Part shown: in pieces, positions 7,988-16,844 of the stretch
How positions within the stretch are numbered: the stretch's first letter is position 1
How the letters are laid out: the number at the start of each line of letters is the position of its first letter
Assembly: GCF_002155685.1 (NCBI RefSeq)
Contig: NZ_MUYK01000002.1
Span: forward strand, 1 to 64,000
Direction: 5' to 3'
Source of the DNA: Erythrobacter colymbi
Lineage (GTDB): Bacteria > Pseudomonadota > Alphaproteobacteria > Sphingomonadales > Sphingomonadaceae
Length of the DNA stretch: 64,000 nucleotides
The notes under the pieces: model-generated
Databases searched by the model: none
Told to the model about the DNA's origin: nothing
What the model saw: the letters and a program-made list of their open reading frames with translations, nothing else
Translations under genes and position numbers: made by a program

Positions 7988-9210
7988 GCCTTCAGCAGGT
8001 AATCCCGTGTGATTGGCACCGCGTGGCGGCTGCGGATGTACTGGATCTGGTAATTGCCCATCCCCCCGTGCTCGAACACGGTCGCCGCGCCCGCGAGGTA
8101 GAAGGTCCACATCCGGAAGAACTTCTCGTCGTAGAGCGCGACGATCTTGTCCTTGTGCTCCATGCAGTTGGCATACCAGGCGCGGATCGTCTTGCCGTAG
8201 TGGAGCCGCAGCGTCTCCACGTCCGAGGCGATCAGGCGGTATTTCTCCGAGGCTGCGACCGTCTCCGACAGGGCGGGGATGTAGCCGCCGGGGAAGACAT
8301 ATTTGCGGGTGAAGGCGTCGGTCGTACCCGGCCCGCCGAAGCGGCCGATGGTGTGGAGCAGCATCACGCCGTCATCGGCGAGGATATTGGCGCAGGCCTC
8401 GAAGAAGGTCTCGAACTGTGCGCGGCCGACATGCTCGAACATGCCGACCGAGACGATCCGGTCGAAGCGGCGCCCGCTTGCGGCGGTGTCGCGGTAATCC
8501 TCGAGCAGGATCGTCACCTTGTCAGCCACACCGGCATCGCGCACGCGCTGGCGGGCGAGGGCGGCCTGTTCCTCGGACAGGGTGATGCCGGTGACCTTCA
8601 CATCGTGGTGCTTGGCCAGATGGATCGCCATCCCGCCCCAGCCGCAGCCGATGTCGAGCACCTCCTGCCCGGGCGCAAGATGCAGCTTCCTCGCGATCAG
8701 CTTGAGCTTGGCCTCTTGCGCGCCCGCAAGCGTGGTGACGCCCTCGGGCCAGTAGGCGCAGGAATACTGCCAGTGCTCATGGTCGAGCATCAGCGCATAG
8801 AGATCATTGCCGATGTCATAGTGGTGGGCGACGTTCTTCTTCGAACCCACGCGGTTATTGATCTGCTCGGCGGCGAAGCTCGCCCTGTTGATGAGGCGCT
8901 TCAATGCGCTCGGCGGGCCGATGTCGCCGCCCTTGTCCCACGGATTGTTCGAGCGCAGCAGGCTGACGAGGCCCATCACATCGCCTTCCTCGATCACCAG
9001 CCGCCCCTCGATGAAGGCCTCGGCCGCGCCCAGCCGCGGATCGAGCAGGATGTCGCGCGGCACGGCATTGTCGGTGAAGCGGATCACGATCTCGGGAAAG
9101 CCCTCGGCCGGGACGCCATAGGTGTTTGCCGACCCGTCGGCGAAGACCACGCCGAGGCGGCCTTGCTTGACGCCGCGCGAAAGAAATCGGTCGAGGAGAG
9201 GCTTGCTCAT
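7984..9210 (-). CDS. Cyclopropane-fatty-acyl-phospholipid synthase family methyltransferase
   Basis: 408 residues. The N-terminal ~110 residues resemble the lipid-binding domain of CFA synthases. The C-terminal Rossmann methyltransferase carries the SAM motif VLDIGCGWGGMAIHLA (about residue 170) and the following VTGITLSEEQ. The conserved NVAHHYDIGNDLYALMLD segment precedes it. Family members transfer a methylene or methyl group from S-adenosylmethionine to unsaturated acyl chains at the inner membrane. Whether this one makes cyclopropane rings or methylates another lipid cannot be told. Confidence 0.88.
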   Translation of the reverse strand: MSKPLLDRFLSRGVKQGRLGVVFADGSANTYGVPAEGFPEIVIRFTDNAVPRDILLDPRLGAAEAFIEGRLVIEEGDVMGLVSLLRSNNPWDKGGDIGPPSALKRLINRASFAAEQINNRVGSKKNVAHHYDIGNDLYALMLDHEHWQYSCAYWPEGVTTLAGAQEAKLKLIARKLHLAPGQEVLDIGCGWGGMAIHLAKHHDVKVTGITLSEEQAALARQRVRDAGVADKVTILLEDYRDTAASGRRFDRIVSVGMFEHVGRAQFETFFEACANILADDGVMLLHTIGRFGGPGTTDAFTRKYVFPGGYIPALSETVAASEKYRLIASDVETLRLHYGKTIRAWYANCMEHKDKIVALYDEKFFRMWTFYLAGAATVFEHGGMGNYQIQYIRSRHAVPITRDYLLKA

Positions 9211-9308
9211 GAGGCTCCTTTCAAGGATGCTGTCTAGGTAAGCTTAGCCGGACGTCCGGCTTTCGCAATATCATCGACTTGGACGAAGCGGGTAGTCAGG
9301 GGGCGTAC

Positions 9309-9749
9309 ATGGCCGAAGCGAAGACGACGATCACCGACGTTGCGGCCCAGACGTTCATCGACAGCGTCGAGCCCCCCGCCAGGGCAGAAGAGGCCCGCGC
9401 GCTCGATGCGCTGTTCCGCAAGGTCACCGGCGAGGCGCCGAAAATGTGGGGGCCGAGCATCGTCGGCTACGGCGAATATTCGACGGTCTATGACAGCGGG
9501 CGGAAGGTGAACTCGCTCAAAATCGGGTTCAGCCCGCGCAAGGCCAAGCACGTGCTCTACCTGTCCTCGGGCTACACCGACGAAGCCGCTGCCGCCGCGC
9601 GCGAGGCGGCGCTGGCGCGGCTCGGGAAGCACGAGACGGGCAAGGGCTGCCTCTATGTGAAGAAGCTCTCCGACGTCGATCCTGCGGTGCTGGAGGAGCT
9701 GATCGCGATCGGCTGGACCACGATGCAGCGGGCGTTTCCCGATACCTAG
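9309..9749 (+). CDS. DUF1801 domain protein
   Basis: 146 residues, cytoplasmic. It carries the DUF1801 (YdhG-like) fold: VEPPARAEEARALDALFRKVTGEAPKMWG at the N-terminus, then GPSIVGYGEY and IGFSPRKAKHVLYLS. The function of this family is not established. ATG 9309 is preferred; an upstream in-frame extension lacks a ribosome-binding site. It is convergent with the molybdoenzyme gene; both stops share the four bases CTAG. Confidence 0.85.
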   Translation: MAEAKTTITDVAAQTFIDSVEPPARAEEARALDALFRKVTGEAPKMWGPSIVGYGEYSTVYDSGRKVNSLKIGFSPRKAKHVLYLSSGYTDEAAAAAREAALARLGKHETGKGCLYVKKLSDVDPAVLEELIAIGWTTMQRAFPDT

Positions 9750-10495
9750 ACCCCCGCGTACCACTGGTAGCCGGCGAAATCCTCCCAGAAGCCGCCGCCG
9801 CCCTGACCGATCTGGTCAAAGCTCGTCACCGCTTCGATCGCCTGGACGAACTTGGCCTGCTTGTAGCCCAGCTGCCGCTCGATCCGCATCCGGTAGGGCG
9901 CACCGTTCTTCTCGGGCAGCGGTTCGCCGTTGAGGCTGTGGGCGATGATCGTCTGCGGGTGATAGGCATCGACCATGTCGATGCTCTCGTAATAGGGCTT
10001 GCCGTGGTAGAGATCGGCGCAGCGGAAGACGATGAACTTGGCTTCCTTCTTTACCTTCGCTGCATCGAGCAGATGGCCGAGCTGCACGCCCTGCCATTCG
10101 CCGATCGCGCTCCATCCCTCGACGCAGTCGTGGCGGGTGATCTGGGTGCGCTGAGGCAGAGCCCTCACCTCGGCGAGGCTGAGAGCGAGCGGGGTCTCGA
10201 CCAGCCCGCGCACTTCCAGCTTCCAGTCGGGAAAGCCCTTGGCGAGCTGGTCCTGATAGAAGGGATCGGCGACCGTCACCGAGCCATTGCCGCGGAAGGT
10301 GGGCGAGCGCTGGTCGCGGGTGAATTCCTTGGCGAGGCCCTGCTTGCCCGCGAGCGCGCGGTGGAGGGCGCGGTGACCGTCTTCCGCGGCCTTGAACACC
10401 TCTTGGGTGGTCTCGCTATCGTTGATCTTGGAACAGGCCGAGGCGCCGAGAGCGGCCATCCCGGCAAGCAGCGAACGGCGCGGCAGGTCAACCAT
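9746..10495 (-). CDS. Molybdopterin-dependent oxidoreductase, sulfite oxidase / YedY-like, Tat-exported
   Basis: 249 residues. The N-terminus has a twin-arginine signal (LPRRSLLAGMAALGASAC). Its end also fits a lipobox (GASAC), so the enzyme may be a Tat-exported lipoprotein. The oxidoreductase Mo-binding domain contains the expected cysteine ligand in HDCVEGWSAIGEW (about residue 126) and the later YHGKPYYESIDMVDAYHP. The preceding gene encodes a membrane cytochrome b and overlaps by eight bases, so the two form a YedYZ-like pair transferring electrons between quinones and the periplasmic Mo centre. Substrate unknown; sulfoxide reduction is one possibility. Confidence 0.88.
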   Translation of the reverse strand: MVDLPRRSLLAGMAALGASACSKINDSETTQEVFKAAEDGHRALHRALAGKQGLAKEFTRDQRSPTFRGNGSVTVADPFYQDQLAKGFPDWKLEVRGLVETPLALSLAEVRALPQRTQITRHDCVEGWSAIGEWQGVQLGHLLDAAKVKKEAKFIVFRCADLYHGKPYYESIDMVDAYHPQTIIAHSLNGEPLPEKNGAPYRMRIERQLGYKQAKFVQAIEAVTSFDQIGQGGGGFWEDFAGYQWYAGV

Positions 10496-11234
10496 GGGCG
10501 GGCGCTCCTTCTTCGGCGGCTAGGGCGGGTTCGGCAACGGGTTCGGGCTGGGGAGGAGCGGGCGGGGCGCCATCCTCGCGCTTGCCGCCGGTGAACATCT
10601 CGAGGATCAGCCGCCAGTCGCTGAGCGCCAGAACGATGTGGATCACGAAAAAGCCGAAAATGCCCCAGGCGGCGATGAAGTGCAGCGAACGCGCGCTCTG
10701 GCGGCCACCGAACAGGTCGATCAGCCATGGGGCATAACCGCCCGATCCGGGGCTGATCGCGAGGCCCGAGATCAGCATCAGCGGCAAGAGCACCCCGAAG
10801 ACGCCGCCGTAGAGGATCTTCTGGACCGAGTTGTAGCCATGATGCGCGCCCGCATTCGCCCCCGAATGCGCCTTGACCGAGGCGATCACCGCACCCGGCG
10901 TCCAGTCCTTGGGCGCGGTCATCAGATCGCGGCGGAAATGGCCATTGAGCAGCATCGCCACCCAGATGAACAGCACCCCGATCCCGAAAGGCCAGGCCAT
11001 CGTGATGTGCCAGTCGCGCGCGAGAGCGAGGTTGTAATGCCCGGGGATCGTCGCCCAGCCGGGGAAGCGGATCACGTGCAGCCACGCGTCATTCGCGTCG
11101 AAGCCGTAATGGCCCCAGTAAAGGTGCCGGTGGGCGTTCGAGATATTGAGGCCCGTCATGAACAGCACGATGATCGCGACCGCGTTCACCCAGTGCCAAA
11201 GGCGCGTTGTCAGTGCATGCTTCTTCTTGGCCAT
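10488..11234 (-). CDS. Cytochrome b/b561-type membrane subunit, partner of the molybdoenzyme
   Basis: 248 residues with four main hydrophobic helices and histidines placed for b-type haem ligation (TRLWHWVNAVAIIVLFMTGL, LHVIRFPG, DWHITMAWPFGIGVLFIW, HFIAAWGIFGFFVIHIVLA). It resembles the Ni/Fe-hydrogenase or formate-dehydrogenase type cytochrome b fold. The C-terminus is a Pro/Ala/Glu-rich tail. The eight-base overlap with the downstream molybdoenzyme gene implies translational coupling and a shared complex. Likely role: quinone-to-Mo-enzyme electron transfer. Confidence 0.87.
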   Translation of the reverse strand: MAKKKHALTTRLWHWVNAVAIIVLFMTGLNISNAHRHLYWGHYGFDANDAWLHVIRFPGWATIPGHYNLALARDWHITMAWPFGIGVLFIWVAMLLNGHFRRDLMTAPKDWTPGAVIASVKAHSGANAGAHHGYNSVQKILYGGVFGVLLPLMLISGLAISPGSGGYAPWLIDLFGGRQSARSLHFIAAWGIFGFFVIHIVLALSDWRLILEMFTGGKREDGAPPAPPQPEPVAEPALAAEEGAPAHG

Positions 11235-11243
11235 CCGATCCCC

Positions 11244-12035
11244 CTAGGCCTCCTCGCGCGCGAGCCAGATCACGTCGCGCGGCTGGTCGAGCAGGTGCTG
11301 CCCGCTGTCGATGAACAGGCTCTGCCCGCTGGCGAGCGTGCCGCCGGCGAGGAACAGCGCGGCATCGGCGATCTCGTCAGGGCCGGTCTTGCGGCCGAGG
11401 AGGTTCATCCGGTGCGAAATCTCGGTCTCCTCCTCGCGCTGGTCGTGGCTTGCCAGAACGGCTCCCGGTGCAAGGCCATAGACCTTCACGCCGGTGTCTG
11501 AATTCCCCTTGGCCAGCATGCCGATGGTGGCTGCCAGCGCGTGTTTGGACATGGTGTAACTGAAGAAATCGGGGTTCGTATTTTCAATTTTCATGTCCGT
11601 GACGTGGATCACGCTGCGCACGCCCCCGGCCTTGGCGGTGAGGGCGATGAAGGCCTGCGCGAGGGCGGCCGGGGCGAGCGCGTTGATCTGCATCGCTGCC
11701 CGGTTCGTCGCCGGATCGAGCGCGGTTACACCGTCGTAATCGAAAACCGAGGCGGAATTCACCAGGCAGCGCCACCCCGGAAGCCTTGCGGCGAGCGCAG
11801 TGATGGCGGCAATCGCAGCCTGTTCATCGGCAAGGTCGAAGGAAATCGTCTCGGCCGAGGGGAGCGTTGCGGCCAGCGCCTCGGCGGCTTCGGCGGAGCT
11901 CCTGTGGTGGATCACCGTATGCCAGCCCGCGGCGGCAAAGCGGCGGATGATGCTCGCGCCGATACGGGTCGCCCCGCCGGTCACGAGGACGGCGGGGCGG
12001 GAAGGGGTTGCGCTGCTGTCGGGGGAGAGGGCCAT
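11244..12035 (-). CDS. Short-chain dehydrogenase/reductase, FolM/pteridine-reductase-like
   Basis: 263 residues from the ATG at 12035; an in-frame start 12 codons earlier is possible. The Rossmann motif VTGGATRIGASI matches the TGGAxRIG form seen in FolM and pteridine reductases. The active site follows in NSASVFDYD and YTMSKHALA (Tyr-xxx-Lys). The C-terminal half has GLAPGAVLASHDQ and LFLAGGTLASGQSLFIDSG. A dihydromonapterin/dihydrofolate reductase role is plausible but unproven; a general SDR is the safe call. It lies 10 bp upstream of the cytochrome b gene on the same strand. Confidence 0.82.
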   Translation of the reverse strand: MALSPDSSATPSRPAVLVTGGATRIGASIIRRFAAAGWHTVIHHRSSAEAAEALAATLPSAETISFDLADEQAAIAAITALAARLPGWRCLVNSASVFDYDGVTALDPATNRAAMQINALAPAALAQAFIALTAKAGGVRSVIHVTDMKIENTNPDFFSYTMSKHALAATIGMLAKGNSDTGVKVYGLAPGAVLASHDQREEETEISHRMNLLGRKTGPDEIADAALFLAGGTLASGQSLFIDSGQHLLDQPRDVIWLAREEA

Positions 12036-12119
12036 GACAGCAGCGCTAACAGTGGGGGGCGCGCGCTTCAATCGGGGAGAGGGGGCAAAACGCGCGCCCC
12101 CGGCCTTGCGGCCTTTACC

Positions 12120-12497
12120 TTAGCGGCAGCGCAGCTCGCCGCGGTCGATCTCGCGGCCCAGCAGACCGCCGCCGATGGCGCCGAGCAGGGTGCCGACCGA
12201 ACGGTCGCCGCGGGTGTCGATGGTGCGGCCCAAGAGGGCGCCGACGCCCGCGCCGATCACGAGACCGGTCGTCCCGTTGTCGCGGCGGCAGTAGTAGCGG
12301 TCACCATCGCGCCAGATCCGGTCACCGCGGCTCAGGCGGCGCGGCTCGTAATAACGGCCCCGGTCGTCATAGATCCGGTGGTGGTCCTTGGCGCGCTTGC
12401 CCCAGGCCGGGGCGTGACGCGGGGGATCGGCCATCGCAGGCGTCGCCATGGGGAGCGTCATGGCTCCGGCGGCAAGGATGAGAGCGATCTTCTTCAC
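12120..12497 (-). CDS. Glycine-zipper 2TM domain protein, paralogue 1
   Basis: 125 residues. The GTG start at 12497 is chosen because AAAGGAG lies just upstream and the product then begins directly with a signal peptide (VKKIALILAAGAMTLPMATPAMA). The middle is charged and Tyr/Arg-rich. The C-terminus has a glycine zipper in two segments (TTGLVIGAGVGALLGRTID and VGTLLGAIGGGLLGREIDR). Such proteins sit in the cell envelope (outer membrane/periplasm) and are often stress-related. The ~80-residue C-terminal half is nearly identical to the product of 12626-13096, so this is a tandem duplication. Confidence 0.85.
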   Translation of the reverse strand: MKKIALILAAGAMTLPMATPAMADPPRHAPAWGKRAKDHHRIYDDRGRYYEPRRLSRGDRIWRDGDRYYCRRDNGTTGLVIGAGVGALLGRTIDTRGDRSVGTLLGAIGGGLLGREIDRGELRCR

Positions 12498-12625
12498 GGC
12501 AGTTCTCCTTTCGGTTTGGCTGCTTTCGGATTGTGTGACTGCCCGAGGGCAGTCGCGGGGGTAAAGAGAGGCGGCGACGGGGCGGGCATTTGCCGGGGCC
12601 AATGCCCACCGCCTGTCAGCCTGTC

Positions 12626-13096
12626 TTAACGGCAGCGCGCTTCGCCGCGGTCGATCTCGCGGCCGAGGAGGCCGCCACCGATGGCGCCGAGCAGAGTGCC
12701 GACGGTGCGGTCACCGTGGCGGTCGATGGTGCGGCCCAGCAGGGCCCCGCCGACGGCACCGACCACGAGGCCCGTGGTGCCGTTGTCGCGGCGGCAGTAG
12801 TAGCGGCCGTCATTCCCGCGCCACACGCGGTCGTTGCGGCTCAGGCGGCGGTCGCGTTCCCACTCGCGGCGATCTTCGCGCCATTCGCGGCGGTCACGGC
12901 GACGGTCTTCGCGCCAGTCGCGACGCTCGCGGCGCCAGTCGTCGTGGTCATAGGCCGCGACCTGGTTGAAGCCGGCGGCATCGACGCTGTAGCTCGCGGT
13001 GATCGGAGCGGGGGCCGGAGCGAACGACGCAGCCTGCGCCGGGAGCGCGGTGGCGAGCATCGAACCGGTAGCGGCAAGCAGTGCGAGGTTCTTCAT
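12626..13096 (-). CDS. Glycine-zipper 2TM domain protein, paralogue 2
   Basis: 156 residues. The signal peptide (MKNLALLAATGSMLATALPAQA) precedes an Arg/Asp/Trp-rich stretch of repeated RRDWREDRR / REWREDRR units (about residues 53-85) that is absent from paralogue 1. It ends in the same YYCRRDNGTTGLV glycine-zipper C-terminus. The basic repeat could bind anionic polymers such as LPS or nucleic acid (inference). AAGGA lies upstream of the ATG. The intergenic 13097-13230 probably holds its promoter; no consensus was assigned. Confidence 0.87.
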   Translation of the reverse strand: MKNLALLAATGSMLATALPAQAASFAPAPAPITASYSVDAAGFNQVAAYDHDDWRRERRDWREDRRRDRREWREDRREWERDRRLSRNDRVWRGNDGRYYCRRDNGTTGLVVGAVGGALLGRTIDRHGDRTVGTLLGAIGGGLLGREIDRGEARCR

Positions 13097-13230
13097 TGTC
13101 TGTGTCCTTGTAGCGGCTCCGCTGTGGAGCGACCCCGTTTTCGTTCAGGTTACAAGAACCGTGGCTGAACGATCCGGTCAGGAAACAGCAGGTTTTGTTC
13201 ATACTGCGGGCTTGCAGGATGAACTGTGCC

Positions 13231-13872
13231 TCATCTGCGTTTGGCTGCGGCCTTTTCGCGCAGATAGGTGCTGAGAGCCGGAAGTTCGGCCAGCTGGGCG
13301 AGTTCTTCCTGGCTCGCCCTGCCCGCCGTCAGCGCGTGGAACACCCGCGCGACGCTCCATTGCCCCGCGCCGATGGCGACCCGTTCGAGCGAATCGCCGG
13401 CCTCCACCTCGCCCGTCTCGATCACGCGGAAGTACCAGCCGCAGCGGCCCGATTCGATGATGCGGGCGACCATGCCCTTTTGGCCGAAGCGGTGTTCGAT
13501 CTTCCAGCAGGGCGCACGGGGGCGGCTGACTTCGATCAGCGCGGTGCCGCAGCGGAAGCGGTCGCCGATGTGGACGTGCTCCTCGGTCAGCCCGCGCACC
13601 GCGAGGTTGGAGGCAAAGCCGCCCGGCTCGTCCAGCAGCAGGTGATCGCCGATCTGCCCGCGCCACCAGTCATGGTGATCGAGCGGATAGAGGTGCAGCG
13701 CCATCTCCGGCCCGCCATGGACGCGGCGGTCGGCCTGTTCGTCGGGGGCGAGGCCCTCGGCGTGGATCTGGACGGGGCCTTGCTGCGGCCGCTTGGTGAA
13801 GGCGCTGAGTTCCGCGCCGTTGAACGGGCGGGCGGTGCCGGTGCAGACGGCTTCGATGGTCCAGCGGCTCAT
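13231..13872 (-). CDS. MOSC domain protein (YiiM-like)
   Basis: 213 residues starting at [10 protein letters not shown]. The MOSC fold is shown by RRVHGGPEMALHLYPLDHHDWW, the region around VGDRFRCG (as HIGDRFRCGTALIEVS), and RPRAPCWKIEHRFG, which carries the expected conserved cysteine. A C-terminal YiiM-type three-alpha segment follows (VFHALTAGRASQEELAQLAEL). MOSC proteins bind molybdenum cofactor and reduce or sulfurate substrates; YiiM reduces 6-hydroxylaminopurine. The start codon overlaps the stop of the upstream methyltransferase (ATGA), so it is translationally coupled. Confidence 0.88.
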   Translation of the reverse strand: MSRWTIEAVCTGTARPFNGAELSAFTKRPQQGPVQIHAEGLAPDEQADRRVHGGPEMALHLYPLDHHDWWRGQIGDHLLLDEPGGFASNLAVRGLTEEHVHIGDRFRCGTALIEVSRPRAPCWKIEHRFGQKGMVARIIESGRCGWYFRVIETGEVEAGDSLERVAIGAGQWSVARVFHALTAGRASQEELAQLAELPALSTYLREKAAAKRR

Positions 13873-14462
13873 GCTTTCCTCGCGATCAGATCGATCCAGT
13901 CGCGCTGTGTCCCGTCGCTGGCCTTGCCGGCGTAGGTTTCGTGCGAATCGATGGTGAAACCGGCCTTGGCGTAGGCCGCGAAGAGCCACTCGGGCGAGGG
14001 GAAATTGTGCAGGCGGCCGAGAAGATCGCGGCCTTCACCTTGCCCGAGCTTATAACTTGAAAAGAACCAGCCTTCCGGCGTCAGCGCACGGTGGATGCGG
14101 GCGAGGACATCGGGCAGGTCTGCGCGCGGGCAATGGAGCAGGCTCGCGTGCGCCCAGATCCCGGCATAGACGGCCTCGGCCTCGAGTTCATGGAAGGCCA
14201 TCACCCTTGCGCCCAGAGCGAAAGCCTCGTTGGCGCGCTTGACGAGCGCGGGGACGGCGTCGGTCGCGTCGACCGCAAAGCCGCGCTTGCGGATGTGGTC
14301 GGCATCGCGGCCGCCGCCGCAGCCGAGTTCGAGCACGGCGCTGCCTGCGGGCAGGCGATCAAGGAAGGCGTCGAGCTGGTGGCTGTGCGCCTCGCCCGAA
14401 TGGAAAACCCAATGCGGCGCGCGGGCCTGGTAGAAGGCGATCGTTGCGGGGTCGGTGCTCAA
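13869..14462 (-). CDS. Class I SAM-dependent methyltransferase
   Basis: 197 residues, cytoplasmic. SAM-binding motif I is [20 protein letters not shown] (about residues 40-60), followed by the acidic DATDAVP. A post-motif [10 protein letters not shown] and a [19 protein letters not shown] segment match tellurite-resistance/TehB-like and UbiE-like small methyltransferases. The substrate is unknown. It is the middle gene of a coupled trio: overlap of four bases with rlmN upstream and with the MOSC gene downstream. Confidence 0.85.
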   Translation of the reverse strand: MSTDPATIAFYQARAPHWVFHSGEAHSHQLDAFLDRLPAGSAVLELGCGGGRDADHIRKRGFAVDATDAVPALVKRANEAFALGARVMAFHELEAEAVYAGIWAHASLLHCPRADLPDVLARIHRALTPEGWFFSSYKLGQGEGRDLLGRLHNFPSPEWLFAAYAKAGFTIDSHETYAGKASDGTQRDWIDLIARKA

Positions 14463-15718
14463 GCCTGCGCCGCTGCGGCTGCCGCTGCTTCACGATCACG
14501 CTGGGCGCGGCTCTTCTTCTCGGCAGCGGTCTTGAGCTGGCCGCAAGCCGCGTCGATGTCGCGCCCGCGCGGGGTGCGGACGGGGGCGGAAAAGCCGCCC
14601 TCGAACACGATCTCGGAGAAGCGCCGGATGCGCTCGGGTGCCGAGGTCTCGTAGCCCGCACCCGGCCAGGGATTGAACGGGATCAGGTTCACCTTGGCAG
14701 GTAGATTGTATTCCTTGAGCAGCCGGACAAGCTCACGCGCGTCATCGTCGCTGTCGTTCTTGTCCTTGATCATCACATATTCGAAGGTGATGCGACGCGC
14801 GTTGGAGGCGCCGGGGTAATCGGCGCAGGCCTGAAGCAGGTCGTCGATGCCGTACTTCTTGTTGAGCGGCACCAGCTCGTCGCGCACTTCCTTGCGCACG
14901 CCGTGGAGCGAGACCGCGAGGTTCACTCCGATCTCCTCGCCGCAGCGCTCCATCATCGGGATGACGCCGCTGGTCGAAAGCGTAATGCGCCGCTTGGACA
15001 GGGCGAGGCCGTCCCCGTCCATCACCAGCTTCAATGCGTCGCGCACGTGATCGAAATTGTAGAGCGGCTCGCCCATGCCCATCATCACGATGTTGGTGAG
15101 CAACCGGCCATCGGCGGTGTAGTGGCCCGCCTCGTCATCCTCGTCGATCGCGTCGGCGTCGGAGACCATCGTCCCGCGCGGCCATTCGCCCAGCGCGTCG
15201 CGCGCGAGCATCACCTGCCCGACGATCTCGCCGGGGGTGAGGTTGCGGACGAGCTTCATCGTGCCGGTGTGGCAGAAGGAGCAGGTGAGGGTGCAGCCCA
15301 CCTGCGAGGAAACGCACAGCGTGCCGCGCGTCTCGTCGGGGATGAAGACCATCTCGAAATCGTGGCCGTCAGCGGTGCGCAGCAGCCACTTGCGGGTGCC
15401 GTCGACCGAGTGCTGGGCTTCGACCACATCCGGGCGGCCGATCACGAAACGCTCGGCCAGCCACGGGCGCATCGGCTTGGCGATGTCGGTCATCGCCTCG
15501 AAATCGGTGACGCCGCGGTGGTAGAGCCAGTGGAACACCTGCTTGGCGCGCAGCTTGGCCTGCTTGGCGTCAAGCCCCGCTTCCTCGAAGATCTCGCGGA
15601 TGCGCGGGCGGGGCAGGCCGATCAGGTCGATACGGCCATCGGCGCGCGGCGTGATGTCGCGCGAAGCGGGGACCGGGTCGACGAGGCCCGGGATGGACAT
15701 GAGTGCGGTATCGGCCAT
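14459..15718 (-). CDS. rlmN: 23S rRNA (adenine-2503-C2)-methyltransferase
   Basis: Radical-SAM enzyme that methylates A2503 of 23S rRNA and A37 of some tRNAs. About 419 residues from ATG 15718 ([11 protein letters not shown]); a second ATG lies at 15700. The CxxxCxxC cluster is in [12 protein letters not shown]. Other family motifs are [23 protein letters not shown] and [11 protein letters not shown]. The catalytic C-terminal cysteine lies in [10 protein letters not shown] ~25-residue Ala/Lys/Arg-rich tail ([19 protein letters not shown]) extends beyond the usual end. First gene of a coupled rlmN-methyltransferase-MOSC operon. Confidence 0.96.
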   Translation of the reverse strand: MADTALMSIPGLVDPVPASRDITPRADGRIDLIGLPRPRIREIFEEAGLDAKQAKLRAKQVFHWLYHRGVTDFEAMTDIAKPMRPWLAERFVIGRPDVVEAQHSVDGTRKWLLRTADGHDFEMVFIPDETRGTLCVSSQVGCTLTCSFCHTGTMKLVRNLTPGEIVGQVMLARDALGEWPRGTMVSDADAIDEDDEAGHYTADGRLLTNIVMMGMGEPLYNFDHVRDALKLVMDGDGLALSKRRITLSTSGVIPMMERCGEEIGVNLAVSLHGVRKEVRDELVPLNKKYGIDDLLQACADYPGASNARRITFEYVMIKDKNDSDDDARELVRLLKEYNLPAKVNLIPFNPWPGAGYETSAPERIRRFSEIVFEGGFSAPVRTPRGRDIDAACGQLKTAAEKKSRAQRDREAAAAAAAQA

Positions 15719-15758
15719 GGGTGGCGGCCATATAGGGGCAAGTGCCCCGTTTGACCAG

Positions 15759-16244
15759 TCAGCGCTTGGCGCAGCCGACCGTGGCCGCATCGATCGCCGT
15801 GGCCGCACCCGCGAGGGAGTAGCGATCCGTGAAGCTGCCGCCGTTTGTACTCCCCGCCGAAACGCTCATCCGTGACGCAGAGCGCATCGCGGCGACGATG
15901 GCGGCATCGCCTTGCGGGTCGACCGCCCAGGCGTTGCGCCCCTTGGCGACGAGGATGAAGCGCTTGTCGCCCACTGTGAGCCTCACGCTGCCCTTGGCGG
16001 CAGCGTCCCGGCTGAGGACGATATGCACCGCTCCGCGCACGCCCTTGCCGGGCCATGTCGAGACCGAGGCGTAGGCCGGCGCGGGCAGCTTCCCCTGCGC
16101 CTTGGCGATGGCATAGCAGCGCGCCGGATCGGCATCGCGGAAGGCGGCCCAGCTTTCGTAGACCCCGAGGCTCTCGCGCGCGGCCAGCGGCGCTGCGGCA
16201 AGGGCGAGGAGCGCGAGGGCGACATGGGACACGCGAGCGAACAT
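15759..16244 (-). CDS. Secreted IalB-like protein (invasion-associated locus B family)
   Basis: 161 residues with a signal peptide ([22 protein letters not shown]). The mature part follows the IalB layout: an early YESWAAFRD and RCYAIAKAQ, a central [18 protein letters not shown], then [38 protein letters not shown], and the C-terminal [20 protein letters not shown]. Despite the family name, homologues are common in free-living alphaproteobacteria and their function is unclear. Probably periplasmic. It precedes rlmN by 40 bp on the same strand. Confidence 0.75.
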   Translation of the reverse strand: MFARVSHVALALLALAAAPLAARESLGVYESWAAFRDADPARCYAIAKAQGKLPAPAYASVSTWPGKGVRGAVHIVLSRDAAAKGSVRLTVGDKRFILVAKGRNAWAVDPQGDAAIVAAMRSASRMSVSAGSTNGGSFTDRYSLAGAATAIDAATVGCAKR

Positions 16245-16292
16245 GGCGCCAGCGATTGCCCAAGGCCGGCGATTTTGCAACAGCTTGCCGCC

Positions 16293-16844
16293 ATGTCGAA
16301 AGAATACGCCAAACGCTCGCGCGCCCTGTCCTACTGGCTCCGCCACGCGCCGGAGAAGGGCGGGCTGACGCTCGATGCGGCAGGATGAGCGCCCGTCGCA
16401 GGCGTGCTTGCCGCCTTGGCACGCGTGGGGTTGGAGACCTCCGAAGCCATGCTGTAAGCGGTGGTCGCAGAGAACGACAAGCGCCGCTTCGAGCTGTCGG
16501 ACGATGGCACCCGCATCCGCGCAAGGCAGGGCCACTCGGTCGCGGTCGAGGGAAGCTGGGAGGCGGCAACGCCCCCTGCGATGCTCTATCACGGCACGGT
16601 CGAGCGGTTTCTGGAAGCCATCCTGCGCGAGGGGCTGACGAAGCAGCAGCGCCACCACGTCCACCTCTCCGCCAATGTCGAAACCGCCACGACGGTCGGC
16701 GCGCGGCGGGGGGAGGCGGTGATCCTCATGGTCGATGCGGCGACGATGGTGGCGGACGGCCATGCCTTCGCTGTGTCGAGCAACGGGGTGTGGCTGGTCG
16801 ATGCCGTGCCTCCGCGATACCTCGCACGCGCGGATCAATCGTAG
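16293..16844 (+). pseudogene. kptA: RNA 2'-phosphotransferase (Tpt1/KptA), broken by two in-frame stops
   Basis: The reading frame from ATG 16293 to the TGA/TAG region at 16844 encodes a KptA homologue throughout. It is interrupted by TGA at 16386-16388 (after LTLDAAG, where the family has Gly-Trp, so TGG to TGA) and TAA at 16455-16457 (after SEAML). The frame itself is preserved on both sides. Landmarks remain: LSYWLRHAPEKGGL near the start, ENDKRRFEL, LYHGTVERFLEAI, HHVHLSANVETA and VGARRGEAVILMVDA. The active-site LRH and GARRG arginines are still encoded. KptA removes 2'-phosphates from RNA using NAD+. Its 3' end overlaps convergent greB by 10 bp. Confidence 0.87.
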
